Notes: a model not told the origin generated them from the sequence alone. A DNA stretch of 64,000 nucleotides from Comamonas sp. lk (GCF_900564145.1 NZ_UOOB01000001.1:2172754-2236753); one strand, 5' to 3'; counted from the stretch's first letter, positions 8,882 to 17,413 are shown. Numbers and translations: made by a program.

Positions 8882-9472
8882 TTGACCACGATGACAGAAC
8901 AACGTAATAACACTGTACAGACAGCAATTTCGGCAATGAAGAGCGCCATTGGTAGTGACCCTGAAACACGCCAGAGTCTAGACATAGTTCTGGCCCAGCT
9001 AATAGGTTTGGCCGAGCAAAGCCAGCTGTGGGGAGTCGAGGACTTTCCGCCACCCGAGGGTGATGAGCATCAGGCGCGCTACATGATTGCCGAGGATGCG
9101 GATCAGAGCTACGCGCTGTATCTGAACGTCATGCGCCCCGGCAAGCGTATCGTGCCGCACAACCACACTACCTGGGCTTGCATTGCAGCCGTGCTAGGCA
9201 CGGAGCACAACCGGGTTTACGAACGCACCGACGATGGCTCGGTACCAGGCAAGGGCACGCTCAGGGAGGTCGACCTGGTCGTCGTAAAGCCCGGTACTGG
9301 CATTGCCTTGATGGCGGAAGACATCCACTCCGTGGAAATTCAGGGTGAGCAGGTGATTCGTCATCTGCACATGTATGGCAAGGCCCTGGAGACGCTGAAC
9401 GGCCGAACCGGCTACGACCTGCAGGCCGGGACATGTCAAACCATGTCGATTGGTGTGCAGACACGGCGTTGA
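8882..9472 (+). CDS. Cupin metal-dependent protein, cysteine/thiol dioxygenase-like
   Basis: A 196-residue cupin. Start choice: TTG at 8882 sits 6 bases after a strong AGGAG (8871-8875), whereas the ATG at 8891 is 15 bases away, so TTG is preferred. Metal-site residues are visible: H93 and H95 (VPHNHTTW), E108 ([10 protein letters not shown]) and H149 (DIHSVE). The pattern fits the cysteine-dioxygenase-like group that oxidises thiols to sulfinates with Fe(II) and O2. No signal peptide, so cytosolic. It precedes a multi-rhodanese, a Bug receptor and a Cys/Met-type PLP lyase, supporting a role with organic sulfur. The real substrate (cysteine, 3-mercaptopropionate or another thiol) is open. Confidence 0.7.
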   Translation: MTTMTEQRNNTVQTAISAMKSAIGSDPETRQSLDIVLAQLIGLAEQSQLWGVEDFPPPEGDEHQARYMIAEDADQSYALYLNVMRPGKRIVPHNHTTWACIAAVLGTEHNRVYERTDDGSVPGKGTLREVDLVVVKPGTGIALMAEDIHSVEIQGEQVIRHLHMYGKALETLNGRTGYDLQAGTCQTMSIGVQTRR

Positions 9473-9570
9473 TGCGCTGCTGATCAGCCAAGCCTGATTC
9501 CTCTTTGCTTTGCAGCGCACTTTGATGTGCGCGGGCGCAGCTTTGCCTGAAATTTGCCAAATCACCTGTT

Positions 9571-11160
9571 ATGACCCAATTTGTCACCGCTTCCCAACTC
9601 AAGTCCTGGCTACATGACGGCCAGGAAATCGCCGTGCTTGATGTACGCGAGCATGGCCAGTATGGCGAGGCGCATCTGTTCTACGGCACGCCGCTGCCCT
9701 ATAGCCGCCTTGAAGTCGACCTGCCACGCCTAGTGCCGCGCAAACAGGTGCGTGTGGTGGTGTATGACAGCGGCGAAGTCGATACGGAAAACGTGGCTTT
9801 GCGGGCGGCGCAGCGCTTGCAGGCTTTGGGCTACACCGATGTCCATGTGTTGGAAGGCGGTACCAAGGCCTGGCAGGCCGCAGGCTATGTGCTGTTCGCG
9901 GGAGTGAACCTACCTTCCAAAACCTTTGGAGAGCTGGTAGAGCATGCTTATGGCACGCCGCGCATCACGGCCCAGCAGTTGGCGGCCAAGCAGGCGTCGG
10001 GCGAGCCCCTGGTGGTGCTGGACGGCCGGCCGGTTTCCGAATTCCACAAGATGAACCTACCCGGCGCCTTATGCTGCCCCAATGGCGAGCTGGCCTACCG
10101 CATTCGTTCGCTGGTGCCTGATGACAGCACGCCTATCGTCATCAACTGTGCCGGGCGCACACGCTCCATTCTGGGGGCGCAGACGCTGATCAATCTGGGA
10201 ATCGCCAATCCTGTTTACGCTCTGGAAAACGGCACGCAGGGCTGGTTTTTGGCCGATTTTCCGCTGGAGCATGGTGGTAGTAAGCGCTATGCCGATGATT
10301 CAGGCAGCGGCGCATTGCAATCTCAGGCGCAGCAGCTGGCGCAGCGTTTTGATGCGCCTTTGGTCAATGCCCAGACGGTCAGTCAATGGGCTGCGGACGG
10401 CGAACGCAGCCTGTTTCTCTGCGATGTGCGCACGCCAGAGGAATTCGAGGCCGGCAGCTTGCCTGGTGCCCAGCACACACCTGGCGGGCAATTGGTGCAG
10501 GCCGGCGATCAATTCGTAGGTGTGCGTGGTGCTCGGCTGGTGCTTTTCGATAGCGATGGCGTGCGCGCTGCCGTGATCGCCAGCTGGCTGCGCCAGATGG
10601 GGCAGGACGCCAGCGTGCTGATCGATGGCGTGCACAGCGGCTTGAAGCTGGCAGCCCCCTTGGAGCTAAGCAGGCCGCAACTGCCTTCGGTAACGGTTGC
10701 CGAGCTGCAGGTGCGTCTTGAGCGCGACGAGGTGCTGCTGGTTGATTTGCGGGTCAGCATGAAATACCGCGCTGCCCATATTCCCGGCGCGGTCTGGTCG
10801 ATTCGCCCACATCTGGCCCAGAACTTGCAGGATGAAAAACGCGCCATTGTGTTGGTGGCCGACGAGCCAGCTTTGGCGCAATGGGCATCGTTGGATTTGC
10901 CGCAACCTGCGACCCTGCTGCAAGGAGGTATGGCTGCATGGCAGCAAGCCGGTTTGCCGGTAGTGGCTAGTGCCGACATCCCTGCCAATCGCGATTGCAT
11001 TGACTACCTGTTCTTCGTGCATGACCGCCATGACGGCAACAAGGACGCCGCCCGTCAGTACCTGGCTTGGGAAACCGGGCTGGTGCAGCAGCTTGATGCG
11101 CAGGAGCTGGCGGCATTTCAGCTGCCGACTCCCGAATCTACCCATTCAAGCGCCATCTGA
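9571..11160 (+). CDS. Four-domain rhodanese-like protein
   Basis: A 529-residue protein with four rhodanese folds: about 10-110, 130-235, 262-365 and 375-470, then a unique 60-residue tail. Only domain 2 keeps a catalytic-loop cysteine (INCAGRTRS, C193); the matching loops in domains 1, 3 and 4 read VYDSGEVDTE, LFDSDGVRA and LVADEPAL without Cys. One domain can therefore carry a persulfide and three are probably structural or binding domains. No signal peptide. It lies 98 bases after the cupin gene and is followed directly by a Bug receptor and a lyase gene, so a role in sulfane sulfur transfer during organosulfur breakdown is inferred. Confidence 0.85.
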   Translation: MTQFVTASQLKSWLHDGQEIAVLDVREHGQYGEAHLFYGTPLPYSRLEVDLPRLVPRKQVRVVVYDSGEVDTENVALRAAQRLQALGYTDVHVLEGGTKAWQAAGYVLFAGVNLPSKTFGELVEHAYGTPRITAQQLAAKQASGEPLVVLDGRPVSEFHKMNLPGALCCPNGELAYRIRSLVPDDSTPIVINCAGRTRSILGAQTLINLGIANPVYALENGTQGWFLADFPLEHGGSKRYADDSGSGALQSQAQQLAQRFDAPLVNAQTVSQWAADGERSLFLCDVRTPEEFEAGSLPGAQHTPGGQLVQAGDQFVGVRGARLVLFDSDGVRAAVIASWLRQMGQDASVLIDGVHSGLKLAAPLELSRPQLPSVTVAELQVRLERDEVLLVDLRVSMKYRAAHIPGAVWSIRPHLAQNLQDEKRAIVLVADEPALAQWASLDLPQPATLLQGGMAAWQQAGLPVVASADIPANRDCIDYLFFVHDRHDGNKDAARQYLAWETGLVQQLDAQELAAFQLPTPESTHSSAI

Positions 11161-11196
11161 GTGCGCAATCCGCTTCACATCTTCCGGGAGAAAACC

Positions 11197-12183
11197 ATGC
11201 TTGCTATTCGTTCTCTGGCTACCGTTCTCATGGGCGTCGTGTTGGTTGCGCAGGGATATGCGCAAACCTTGCCGCAGCGCAATGGATTTCCCAGCCAGCC
11301 TATCCGCTTTGTCTCGCCTTTTCCCCCGGGTGGTGGTAACGATGCCACCACGCGCTGGGTCACCACACGTCTGCCGGAAGTCACGGGACAACCGGCTGTG
11401 GTGGAGAACAAGGGTGGGGCGGGTGGCAACATCGGTGCCAAGGCCGTGACCGAGGCCAAGTCCGACGGATACACCTTGTTGACCGGGCAGGTCTCTCTGA
11501 TGGCCGTCAACCCCACGCTGTACAGCGCGCCAGGCTTTGATCCGCTGAAAAACTTCATTCCTGTCGCTCAGGTCAATGCGGCACCTCTTGCAATCGTGGT
11601 TGCCGCTGGGTCAACGCTCAAAAGCTTTGCAGATCTGGCCGCAAAGTCCAAGGCTGAACCGGGCAGGGTCACCTATGCCACCCCCGGCAACGGCACCCTG
11701 TCGCACTTGGTCGGTGTGGTGTTGGCCAAGGAAAGTAGCGTGACTATGACCCATGTGCCTTACAAGGGCGCCGGCCCGGCCATCAATGATTTGCTGGGTC
11801 ATCAGGTGGACGTGCTAATTACGTCAACCTCATCGGTTGCCGGCATGATTCAAGGTGGTCAGATGCGCGCCCTGGCCGTGACCAGTCCGCGTCGGGTCGG
11901 CGTTTTCGGCAAGGTGCCTACGTTGGAAGAGCTGGGCTATAAAAACACCACTTTTGAAGACTGGTATGGCTTTTTTGCCCCTGCGGGAACTCCGCCCGAG
12001 CGCGTGGCCTATCTGAACGAAGCGATTGTCAAAACGCTGCGCAAGCCCGAGGTCAGCAAATTGGTCACCGATGGCGGCAGCGAAGTGGTCGCGAGCACCC
12101 CTGAGGCCTTTGCTGCTCAACTGAGCAGTGACATCAAGCGCTGGAGCCATGTGGTCAAACTGTCCGGCGCCAAACTGGACTGA
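11197..12183 (+). CDS. Bug-family periplasmic receptor (TctC-like)
   Basis: About 328 residues from the ATG at 11197, which follows GGGAGAAAACC; an in-frame GTG at 11161 is less likely. Signal peptide (MLAIRSLATVLMGVVLVAQG..AQT), then IRFVSPFPPGGGNDATTRWV, ENKGGAGGNIGAKAVTEAKSDGYTL and HVPYKGAGPAINDLLGHQVD. It sits between the rhodanese and cystathionine beta-lyase-like genes, so its ligand may be a sulfur-containing or otherwise linked carboxylate. No TctA/TctB genes nearby. Confidence 0.9.
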   Translation: MLAIRSLATVLMGVVLVAQGYAQTLPQRNGFPSQPIRFVSPFPPGGGNDATTRWVTTRLPEVTGQPAVVENKGGAGGNIGAKAVTEAKSDGYTLLTGQVSLMAVNPTLYSAPGFDPLKNFIPVAQVNAAPLAIVVAAGSTLKSFADLAAKSKAEPGRVTYATPGNGTLSHLVGVVLAKESSVTMTHVPYKGAGPAINDLLGHQVDVLITSTSSVAGMIQGGQMRALAVTSPRRVGVFGKVPTLEELGYKNTTFEDWYGFFAPAGTPPERVAYLNEAIVKTLRKPEVSKLVTDGGSEVVASTPEAFAAQLSSDIKRWSHVVKLSGAKLD

Positions 12184-12204
12184 CCCGAATCCCGGGGCAT
12201 CATC

Positions 12205-13446
12205 ATGACGAACAAAGATCCACAAGCGTCGACCCCCGGCCTGCGCACGCGCCTGTCTCACATGGGCACGTCTCCCGCCTATGTGGGCGGCAGTGCCGTC
12301 AACCCACCCATTGTGCGGGCCAGTACCGTGGTGTTTGAAAGCAGTGCCCAGCAGCGCGAGATGCGTGCTCGGCGCGGGCAGGAGCGCATCTTCAGTTACG
12401 GCGCGCGGGGGACGCCGACCAGCTTTGCGCTGGAAGATGCAGTCAGCGAACTGGAAGGTGCCTACCGCACGCGGCTCTTGCCCACCGGGCTGGCCGCTGC
12501 AGGCATGGTCTTGCTAAGTTATCTGAAGCCAGGCGATCATGTGCTCATCACCGATAGTGCCTATCAGCCGGTGCGGCATCTGGTCCAGCAGTTTCTGCAG
12601 CCCTACGGCATTGAATACAGCTTCTTTGCGGCAGATGGCAGCGATGCTCAGGCCAAGATGCGGCCCAACACCCGCATGCTGTATGCCGAGTGCCCAGGCT
12701 CGCTGGTCTACGAGATGTGCGATCTGCCTGCGCTCGCTTCCATGGCCCATGCACACGGAGCTTTGGTTGCTGTCGACAACACCTGGGGTTCGGGCGTGCA
12801 GTACCGGCCGCTGGCGTTGGGGGCGGATATCTCCATCATGGCGGCGACCAAATATCTGTCCGGACATTCGGACGTCATGATGGGCACGGTCGCCACCACG
12901 CAAGCTGCCTGGGAGCCATTGGCCGATCATTGCGACGCTTTCGGTATGACGGTCAGTCCCGACGATGCCTGGCTGGTGTTGCGTGGCCTGCGTACCCTGT
13001 CGGCGCGGCTGCGCATGCATGAGGAGCATGCGCTGGCCGTGATCCATTGGCTGGAGCAGCAGCCCGCAGTGCAGACGGTGTTTTGCCCTGCCTTGCCCAG
13101 TCATCAGGGGCATGCTCTGTGGCAGCGTGATTGCGCGGGCACCAATGGCCTGCTCTCCTTTGAGTTGCCGCCTGGCACTTCCACCAGTGTGGTAGATGGC
13201 TTTATCGACGAGCTGAAGCTGTTTGGTCTGGGGGCCTCCTGGGGGGGCTATGAAAGCCTGGTGACTTCCGCGCAGATGACGCTGGCGCGCAGTGTGACCG
13301 ACTGGAGTCAGCGTGGCCCGGTGGTGCGGCTGCATATCGGTCTGGAGGATCCGCGGGATTTGATTGCGGATATGGAGCAGGCGTTCGACGGTGCAGGTTT
13401 GGGCAAGGTGCTGACCGGCACTCATGCGTCAAGGGTAGGTGTCTGA
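12205..13446 (+). CDS. metC: Cys/Met-metabolism PLP enzyme, cystathionine beta-lyase-like
   Basis: A 413-residue fold-type I PLP enzyme of the Cys/Met metabolism family. The Schiff-base lysine is K216 in AATKYLSGHSD, with the preceding DNTWGSG loop (PLP-binding Asp) and PLPTGLAAAG-like region typical of beta-lyases. The beta-lyase call over a gamma-lyase is supported by DNTW and LGASWGGYESL. It cleaves C-S bonds of cystathionine-like substrates to a thiol, pyruvate and ammonia. It starts 21 bases after the Bug gene and ends the sulfur-related gene set begun at 8882. A dedicated organosulfur catabolic role, rather than methionine synthesis, is inference. Confidence 0.8.
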   Translation: MTNKDPQASTPGLRTRLSHMGTSPAYVGGSAVNPPIVRASTVVFESSAQQREMRARRGQERIFSYGARGTPTSFALEDAVSELEGAYRTRLLPTGLAAAGMVLLSYLKPGDHVLITDSAYQPVRHLVQQFLQPYGIEYSFFAADGSDAQAKMRPNTRMLYAECPGSLVYEMCDLPALASMAHAHGALVAVDNTWGSGVQYRPLALGADISIMAATKYLSGHSDVMMGTVATTQAAWEPLADHCDAFGMTVSPDDAWLVLRGLRTLSARLRMHEEHALAVIHWLEQQPAVQTVFCPALPSHQGHALWQRDCAGTNGLLSFELPPGTSTSVVDGFIDELKLFGLGASWGGYESLVTSAQMTLARSVTDWSQRGPVVRLHIGLEDPRDLIADMEQAFDGAGLGKVLTGTHASRVGV

Positions 13447-13637
13447 GTTCGGCTTCAAATTTTTTGATGCCGTTCGCTGCAGGCGATGCCTAGGCAGATG
13501 CATGAAGGCACAGGCTTGTGCTGATAACTTGCTTATGCGGAATGGGGGAAGTGGGCTTTCTGGGCAGGCCGATCTGCGAAAGTAGCCGTTCATGGCGGCA
13601 CAATGCAGGCTGAGATTTTTGCCTAGAGGTTTTGAAC

Positions 13638-14621
13638 GTGTCCATTCCGGCAGGCCCTAGCGGCCATGAACAGCTCACCCCTTCCATGCGTGATGTGCTC
13701 AGGCGCATGGAGAGGGCGGCGCGTACTCCCATGCATCAGCTGGGTGCAGCGGCAGCGAAGGCCGCTTATGAGGCTGGCGCCGGCGTGCTGGAAATTCCCA
13801 AACAGGCCTTGGCCCGCGTGGAGGATTTGCAGATTCCGGCGCGCGATGGCGCGCAGCTGCCCGCACGGCTGTATGCACCGCTTGGCAGAGATGAAGCGCC
13901 GGCAGCAGGTTTGCCGGTGCTGCTTTATCTGCATGGCGGCGGCTTTACGGTGGGCAGCGTGGCCACTCACGATCAGCTATGCCGCCAGCTGGCGCATCTG
14001 GCGGGCTGCATGGTGATTTCTCTCGATTACCGCCTGGCACCAGAATTCCAGTTTCCCACGGCTCACAACGATGCCTGGGACGCGTTGCGATGGCTGGCCG
14101 CGCATGGTGGCGAATGGGGTGTGGATATCCGGCGCATTGCTGTGGGGGGCGATAGCGCGGGTGGCACGCTGGCTGCGGCGTGTGCCATAGAGGCGCGCAA
14201 TATCGGGCTGGCATTGGCTTTGCAGCTGCTGATCTATCCGGGCACCACGGCTCATCAGGATACGGACTCTCATCGTCGTTACGCCCATGGGCTGGTGCTG
14301 GATGAGCCTGCCATTACCTGGTTTTTCGCCCAATACATTGCCAATCCTGCAGATCGCGAGGACTGGCGTTTTGCCCCTTTGCTGGCTGCCGATGTGGACA
14401 ATGTGGCTCCCGCCTGGATAGGCTTGGCAGAGTGCGACCCGCTGGTGGACGAAGGGGTGGAGTATGCGGACAAGCTGCGAATGGCCGGCGTGCCCGTGGA
14501 GCTTGAAATCTACAAGGGCGTGACGCATGAGTTTGTCAAAATGGGGCGGGTGATCGCCGAGGCCCGCCACGCCCATGCCCACATGGCTGCAGCGCTGCGC
14601 TCGGCCTTCGGTCTGGTTTGA
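13638..14621 (+). CDS. Alpha/beta hydrolase, hormone-sensitive-lipase family esterase
   Basis: About 327 residues. AGAGG at 13625-13629 favours the GTG at 13638 over the TTG at 13632. The oxyanion box HGGGF (about 99-103), nucleophile GGDSAGG (S173), acid in AECDPLVDEG and the histidine in THEFVKMG give a complete HSL-type triad. No signal peptide, so cytoplasmic. Probably hydrolyses short-chain carboxylic esters. It is followed after 17 bases by the thioesterase-GNAT gene and is likely cotranscribed with it. Confidence 0.85.
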   Translation: MSIPAGPSGHEQLTPSMRDVLRRMERAARTPMHQLGAAAAKAAYEAGAGVLEIPKQALARVEDLQIPARDGAQLPARLYAPLGRDEAPAAGLPVLLYLHGGGFTVGSVATHDQLCRQLAHLAGCMVISLDYRLAPEFQFPTAHNDAWDALRWLAAHGGEWGVDIRRIAVGGDSAGGTLAAACAIEARNIGLALALQLLIYPGTTAHQDTDSHRRYAHGLVLDEPAITWFFAQYIANPADREDWRFAPLLAADVDNVAPAWIGLAECDPLVDEGVEYADKLRMAGVPVELEIYKGVTHEFVKMGRVIAEARHAHAHMAAALRSAFGLV

Positions 14622-14638
14622 GTTTTTAAAGAAAAAAG

Positions 14639-15508
14639 ATGGCAACTATGCAAAGAGACGATTTCCAGAGTTTTCAACGTATCGAGGTTCGCTGGGCGGA
14701 GGTGGATGCACAGAAGATTGTGTTCAACGCCCACTATCTGATGTACGCCGATGTGGCCATCACCCGCTACTGGCGTCAGTTGGCCATTCCTTATGAGAGC
14801 GGCTTCTCGGCCCTGGGCGGAGAGCTGTTCGTGAAAAAGGCTACGACTACCTATCACGGATCGGCGACCCTGGGCGATGTGCTGGACGTGGGTATTCGCT
14901 GTGTCAAGCAGGGCAATACCTCGCTGGTGTTCGAGGCCGGTATCTTCAGAGGCATGCAGCTGCTCAATTCAGTGGAGCTGGTCTATGTTTTTGCCGATGC
15001 CCAGACCCAAACCCCCAAGCCTGTGCCGCAAGTGCTGCGCGATGTGCTGACCGCCTATGAGGCGGGGCGGGAAGTGGTGAAGCTGCAATCGGGTAGCTGG
15101 AATGATCTGATGCGTGACGCTGAGCGCTTGCGCCTGGCGGTGTTTGTGCAAGAGCAGGGCGTGCCGCGCGAGATAGAAATCGATGAACTCGATCCCGTGG
15201 CGCGCCATGTGGTGCTGTTCAATGGTTTGAATCAGCCGGTGGCTACGGGGCGTTTGGTCAGCGATGCGCCGGGCGTGGGTCGCATCGGCCGCATGGCTGT
15301 GGATCGCAGCGTGCGCGGTGGCCGTTGGGGACGTATGGTGCTCGATAGCCTGGTTGAGGCCTCGCGTCAGCGCGGGGACCGGGAGGTCGTGTTGCATGCT
15401 CAGCGCCACGCCGAAGTCTTTTATCTGCGCGCGGGCTTCTCCGTCGTGGGCGAGCCCTATGAGGAAGCTGGCATTCCTCATATCACCATGCGTTTGGCAC
15501 TGCAATAG
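14639..15508 (+). CDS. YbgC-type acyl-CoA thioesterase fused to GNAT acetyltransferase
   Basis: A 289-residue two-domain protein. Residues 10-135 are a 4HBT hot-dog domain with catalytic Asp D23 in WAEVDAQKIVFNAHY. Residues 150-289 are an ElaA/GNAT-like domain (ERLRLAVFVQEQGVPREIEIDELD, IGRMAVDRSVRGGRWGRMVLDSLV, HAQRHAEVFYLRAGF). It probably hydrolyses acyl-CoA and transfers an acetyl group to an unknown amine. The fusion has no internal stop and reads as a single gene. It ends just before a bidirectional terminator. Confidence 0.8.
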   Translation: MATMQRDDFQSFQRIEVRWAEVDAQKIVFNAHYLMYADVAITRYWRQLAIPYESGFSALGGELFVKKATTTYHGSATLGDVLDVGIRCVKQGNTSLVFEAGIFRGMQLLNSVELVYVFADAQTQTPKPVPQVLRDVLTAYEAGREVVKLQSGSWNDLMRDAERLRLAVFVQEQGVPREIEIDELDPVARHVVLFNGLNQPVATGRLVSDAPGVGRIGRMAVDRSVRGGRWGRMVLDSLVEASRQRGDREVVLHAQRHAEVFYLRAGFSVVGEPYEEAGIPHITMRLALQ

Positions 15509-15555
15509 CCATGCGCTGCGGCGCCTGGCAGTTCAAAGGCGGCCGCTTGCTCTCC

Positions 15556-15586
15556 ATAAAAATGGCGCATTACGCGCCATTTTTAT
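15556..15586. terminator. Bidirectional rho-independent terminator
   Basis: Perfect 13-base stem ATAAAAATGGCGC (15556-15568) and GCGCCATTTTTAT (15574-15586) with a 5-base loop. A and T tracts on both sides serve the two converging genes. The right arm overlaps the stop codon of the transporter at 15583-15585. Confidence 0.9.
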
Positions 15587-16563
15587 TCCTGGGCGATGCT
15601 CTGGGCTCGCTTGGCATAACGCTGGGCCATCACGGCACAGACCATGAGCTGAATCTGGTGAAACAGCATCAGCGGCAACACCACGGCGCCAACGGCGCTG
15701 CTGGCAAACAGCACATTGGCCATGGGAATGCCGCTGACCATGCTTTTCTTGGAGCCGCAAAAGACCAGGGTGATTTCGTCTTCCTTGCTAAAGCCCAGGC
15801 GTCTGGCTCCAAACGTGGTGATTGCCAGCACCACGGCCAGCAAGATGCAGCAAAGGGCAATCAGGCCGAACAGTGCGGGCAAGGGGGTTTGCTTCCACAG
15901 GCCGCTGATGACGGCAGCGCTGAAAGCTGAATACACCACGAACAAGATGGAGCCTTGATCCACCAGTTTGATGATGGATGCGCGGCGCGTCAGAAAACCG
16001 CCGATCACCGGACGCAGCAGGTGGCCTACGATGAAGGGCAGCAGCAGTTGCAGAGAAATCTTGCCAATGGCCTGCAAGGCGCCGCCGCTTTCGGCGTTCT
16101 TGTGCAGCAGCAGGCTCACCAAAATGGGCGTGAAGACAATGCCCAGAAAAGTGGATGCCGAGGCGCTGCATACGGCGGCCGGTACATTGCCTCGTGCAAT
16201 CGAGGTAAAGGCGATTGCTGACTGCACGGTGGCTGGCAGGGCGCAGAGAAAGAGCACGCCGGTATATATCTCGGGCGTTACCAGAGGCTCAAGCACGGGC
16301 CGCAGCCCAAGGCCGAGCAGCGGAAACATCACAAAAGTAGCCAGGAAAATCCACAGATGCAGTTTCCAGTGGCCAATACCTGCCCAGATGGCCTGGCGGG
16401 ACAGCTTGGCGCCGTGCAGAAAGAAAAGCACGCTGACGATGGCTGTGGTGGCGTATTCCACATATACAGCAAAGTTGCCGGTGGCCGGCAGCAGGCTGGC
16501 CAACGCGACGGTTGCCATCAGGGCCAGGGTGAAGTTGTCTGGAAGGAAACGGGGGCGCGTCAT
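15583..16563 (-). CDS. SBF-like (bile acid:sodium symporter superfamily) membrane protein
   Basis: About 326 residues from the ATG at 16563, with roughly ten hydrophobic segments throughout. It resembles the YfeH/SBF-like group: FFLHGAKLSRQAIWAGIGHWKLH, PATVQSAIAFTSIARGNVPAAVCSASASTFLGI, FCGSKKSMVSGIPMANVLF. The conserved polar core QSAIAFTS and GSKKS match the cation/substrate region of the superfamily. An inner-membrane transporter of an organic anion is likely; the substrate is unknown. It converges with the thioesterase-GNAT gene. Confidence 0.8.
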   Translation of the reverse strand: MTRPRFLPDNFTLALMATVALASLLPATGNFAVYVEYATTAIVSVLFFLHGAKLSRQAIWAGIGHWKLHLWIFLATFVMFPLLGLGLRPVLEPLVTPEIYTGVLFLCALPATVQSAIAFTSIARGNVPAAVCSASASTFLGIVFTPILVSLLLHKNAESGGALQAIGKISLQLLLPFIVGHLLRPVIGGFLTRRASIIKLVDQGSILFVVYSAFSAAVISGLWKQTPLPALFGLIALCCILLAVVLAITTFGARRLGFSKEDEITLVFCGSKKSMVSGIPMANVLFASSAVGAVVLPLMLFHQIQLMVCAVMAQRYAKRAQSIAQE

Positions 16564-16684
16564 CGTTTTGGGAAGCTCTGCGAAAAACAAAGCGCTTATT
16601 CAATCACAGCTTCTGAATCTTGATGTCAAAAAACAAGGCCAAGCTGTCCCGCAGGCTCGGCCGCTGCATGCAATGCTGTTGCGC

Positions 16685-16999
16685 TCAGGGGCGGATATGG
16701 ATTTGCGAGTTGATGATCAGGCCTTGTGGCTGAGGCGCGATATAGACGGGCTGGGGCGGCGCGTAGTAGGTCATGGGTTGCTCCCGGCACTTGCGCTTTT
16801 CCTTGTAGCTGCCGTTTTTCCATTTGCGCTCCACCTTGCAATGACCGTCCCAGAACTCCTGCTTGTAGCTGTGCTTGCGGTGGTGGTGATGACGGTGATT
16901 GTGGTGACGGTCGTCATCGTCGCGGTCGGCCAAGGCCGACAGAGGAGCGAGCGCGAAGGTCAATGGCAGGCACAGTGCCAGAAAATTCGATATCTTCAT
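16685..16999 (-). CDS. Small secreted His/Asp-rich protein
   Basis: A 104-residue protein with a clear signal peptide (MKISNFLALCLPLTFALAPL, cut after ALA). The mature N-terminus is DRDDDDRHHNHRHHHHRKH, a likely metal-binding cluster, followed by a Lys-rich segment with two Cys (DGHCKVERK, KRKCREQP) and a Pro/Tyr/Gln tail. I know similar hypothetical periplasmic proteins from Betaproteobacteria but no function. No Shine-Dalgarno site is obvious before the ATG at 16999. Metal buffering in the periplasm is inference. Confidence 0.65.
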   Translation of the reverse strand: MKISNFLALCLPLTFALAPLSALADRDDDDRHHNHRHHHHRKHSYKQEFWDGHCKVERKWKNGSYKEKRKCREQPMTYYAPPQPVYIAPQPQGLIINSQIHIRP

Positions 17000-17123
17000 T
17001 GTTCTGCGGGAGGGAATTCAGGAAGTTGAAAGCTTAAAGCCCAATACCCGCAAAAACTGTATCAAAGCTGTTGGAGTCGTCCGTAACTGTGAAGTCAGAG
17101 ACTGAAATCGGCGGCGCAAAACA

Positions 17124-17153
17124 AAAAAGGTCTTGATTTCTCAAGACCTTTTT
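17124..17153 (-). terminator. Terminator after the distal tRNA-Ser
   Basis: Stem AAAAAGGTCTTGA (17124-17136) and TCAAGACCTTTTT (17141-17153) with a TTTC loop. Read on the minus strand it ends in a U tract directly downstream of the tRNA gene. Confidence 0.85.
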
Positions 17154-17158
17154 ATCTG

Positions 17159-17249
17159 TGGCGGAGCAGGCGGGATTCGAACCCGCGGTGGGCTATTAAC
17201 CCACACACGCTTTCCAGGCGTGCGACTTAAACCACTCATCCACCGCTCC
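17159..17249 (-). tRNA. tRNA-Ser (anticodon GGA)
   Basis: A 91-base tRNA including the encoded CCA end (complement of 17159-17161). The acceptor stem GGAGCGG pairs with CTGCTCC, the T arm contains GGGTTCGAATCCC, the anticodon loop CTGGAAA gives GGA, and there is a long variable arm as in class II tRNA-Ser. It decodes UCC and UCU serine codons. It is identical in sequence to the second copy 73 bases away. Confidence 0.95.
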
Positions 17250-17291
17250 ACATCAACAACTAACGCTTGCTTCCTTTGGAAGGGAAACAAA

Positions 17292-17315
17292 AAACCAAGC
17301 TTTTCAGCTTGGTTT
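17292..17315 (-). terminator. Terminator between the two tRNA-Ser genes
   Basis: Stem AAACCAAGC (17292-17300) and GCTTGGTTT (17307-17315) with a 6-base loop. On the minus strand it is followed by a U-rich run, so the upstream tRNA may be terminated separately from the second copy. Confidence 0.75.
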
Positions 17316-17322
17316 CCAAACT

Positions 17323-17413
17323 TGGCGGAGCAGGCGGGATTCGAACCCGCGGTGGGCTATTAACCCACACACGCTTTCCAGGCGTGCGACTTAAACCACT
17401 CATCCACCGCTCC
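17323..17413 (-). tRNA. tRNA-Ser (anticodon GGA), second identical copy
   Basis: The same 91-base sequence as the gene at 17159-17249, with encoded CCA end, GGA anticodon, long variable arm and GGAGCGG acceptor stem. This is the promoter-proximal copy on the minus strand. The two copies form a recent tandem duplication, or one kept identical by gene conversion. Confidence 0.95.

Noticed and set aside
9515..9532. Hairpin GCGCAC-TTTGAT-GTGCGC between the cupin and rhodanese genes
   Set aside because: Short stem with no T run; too weak to call a terminator or regulatory element.
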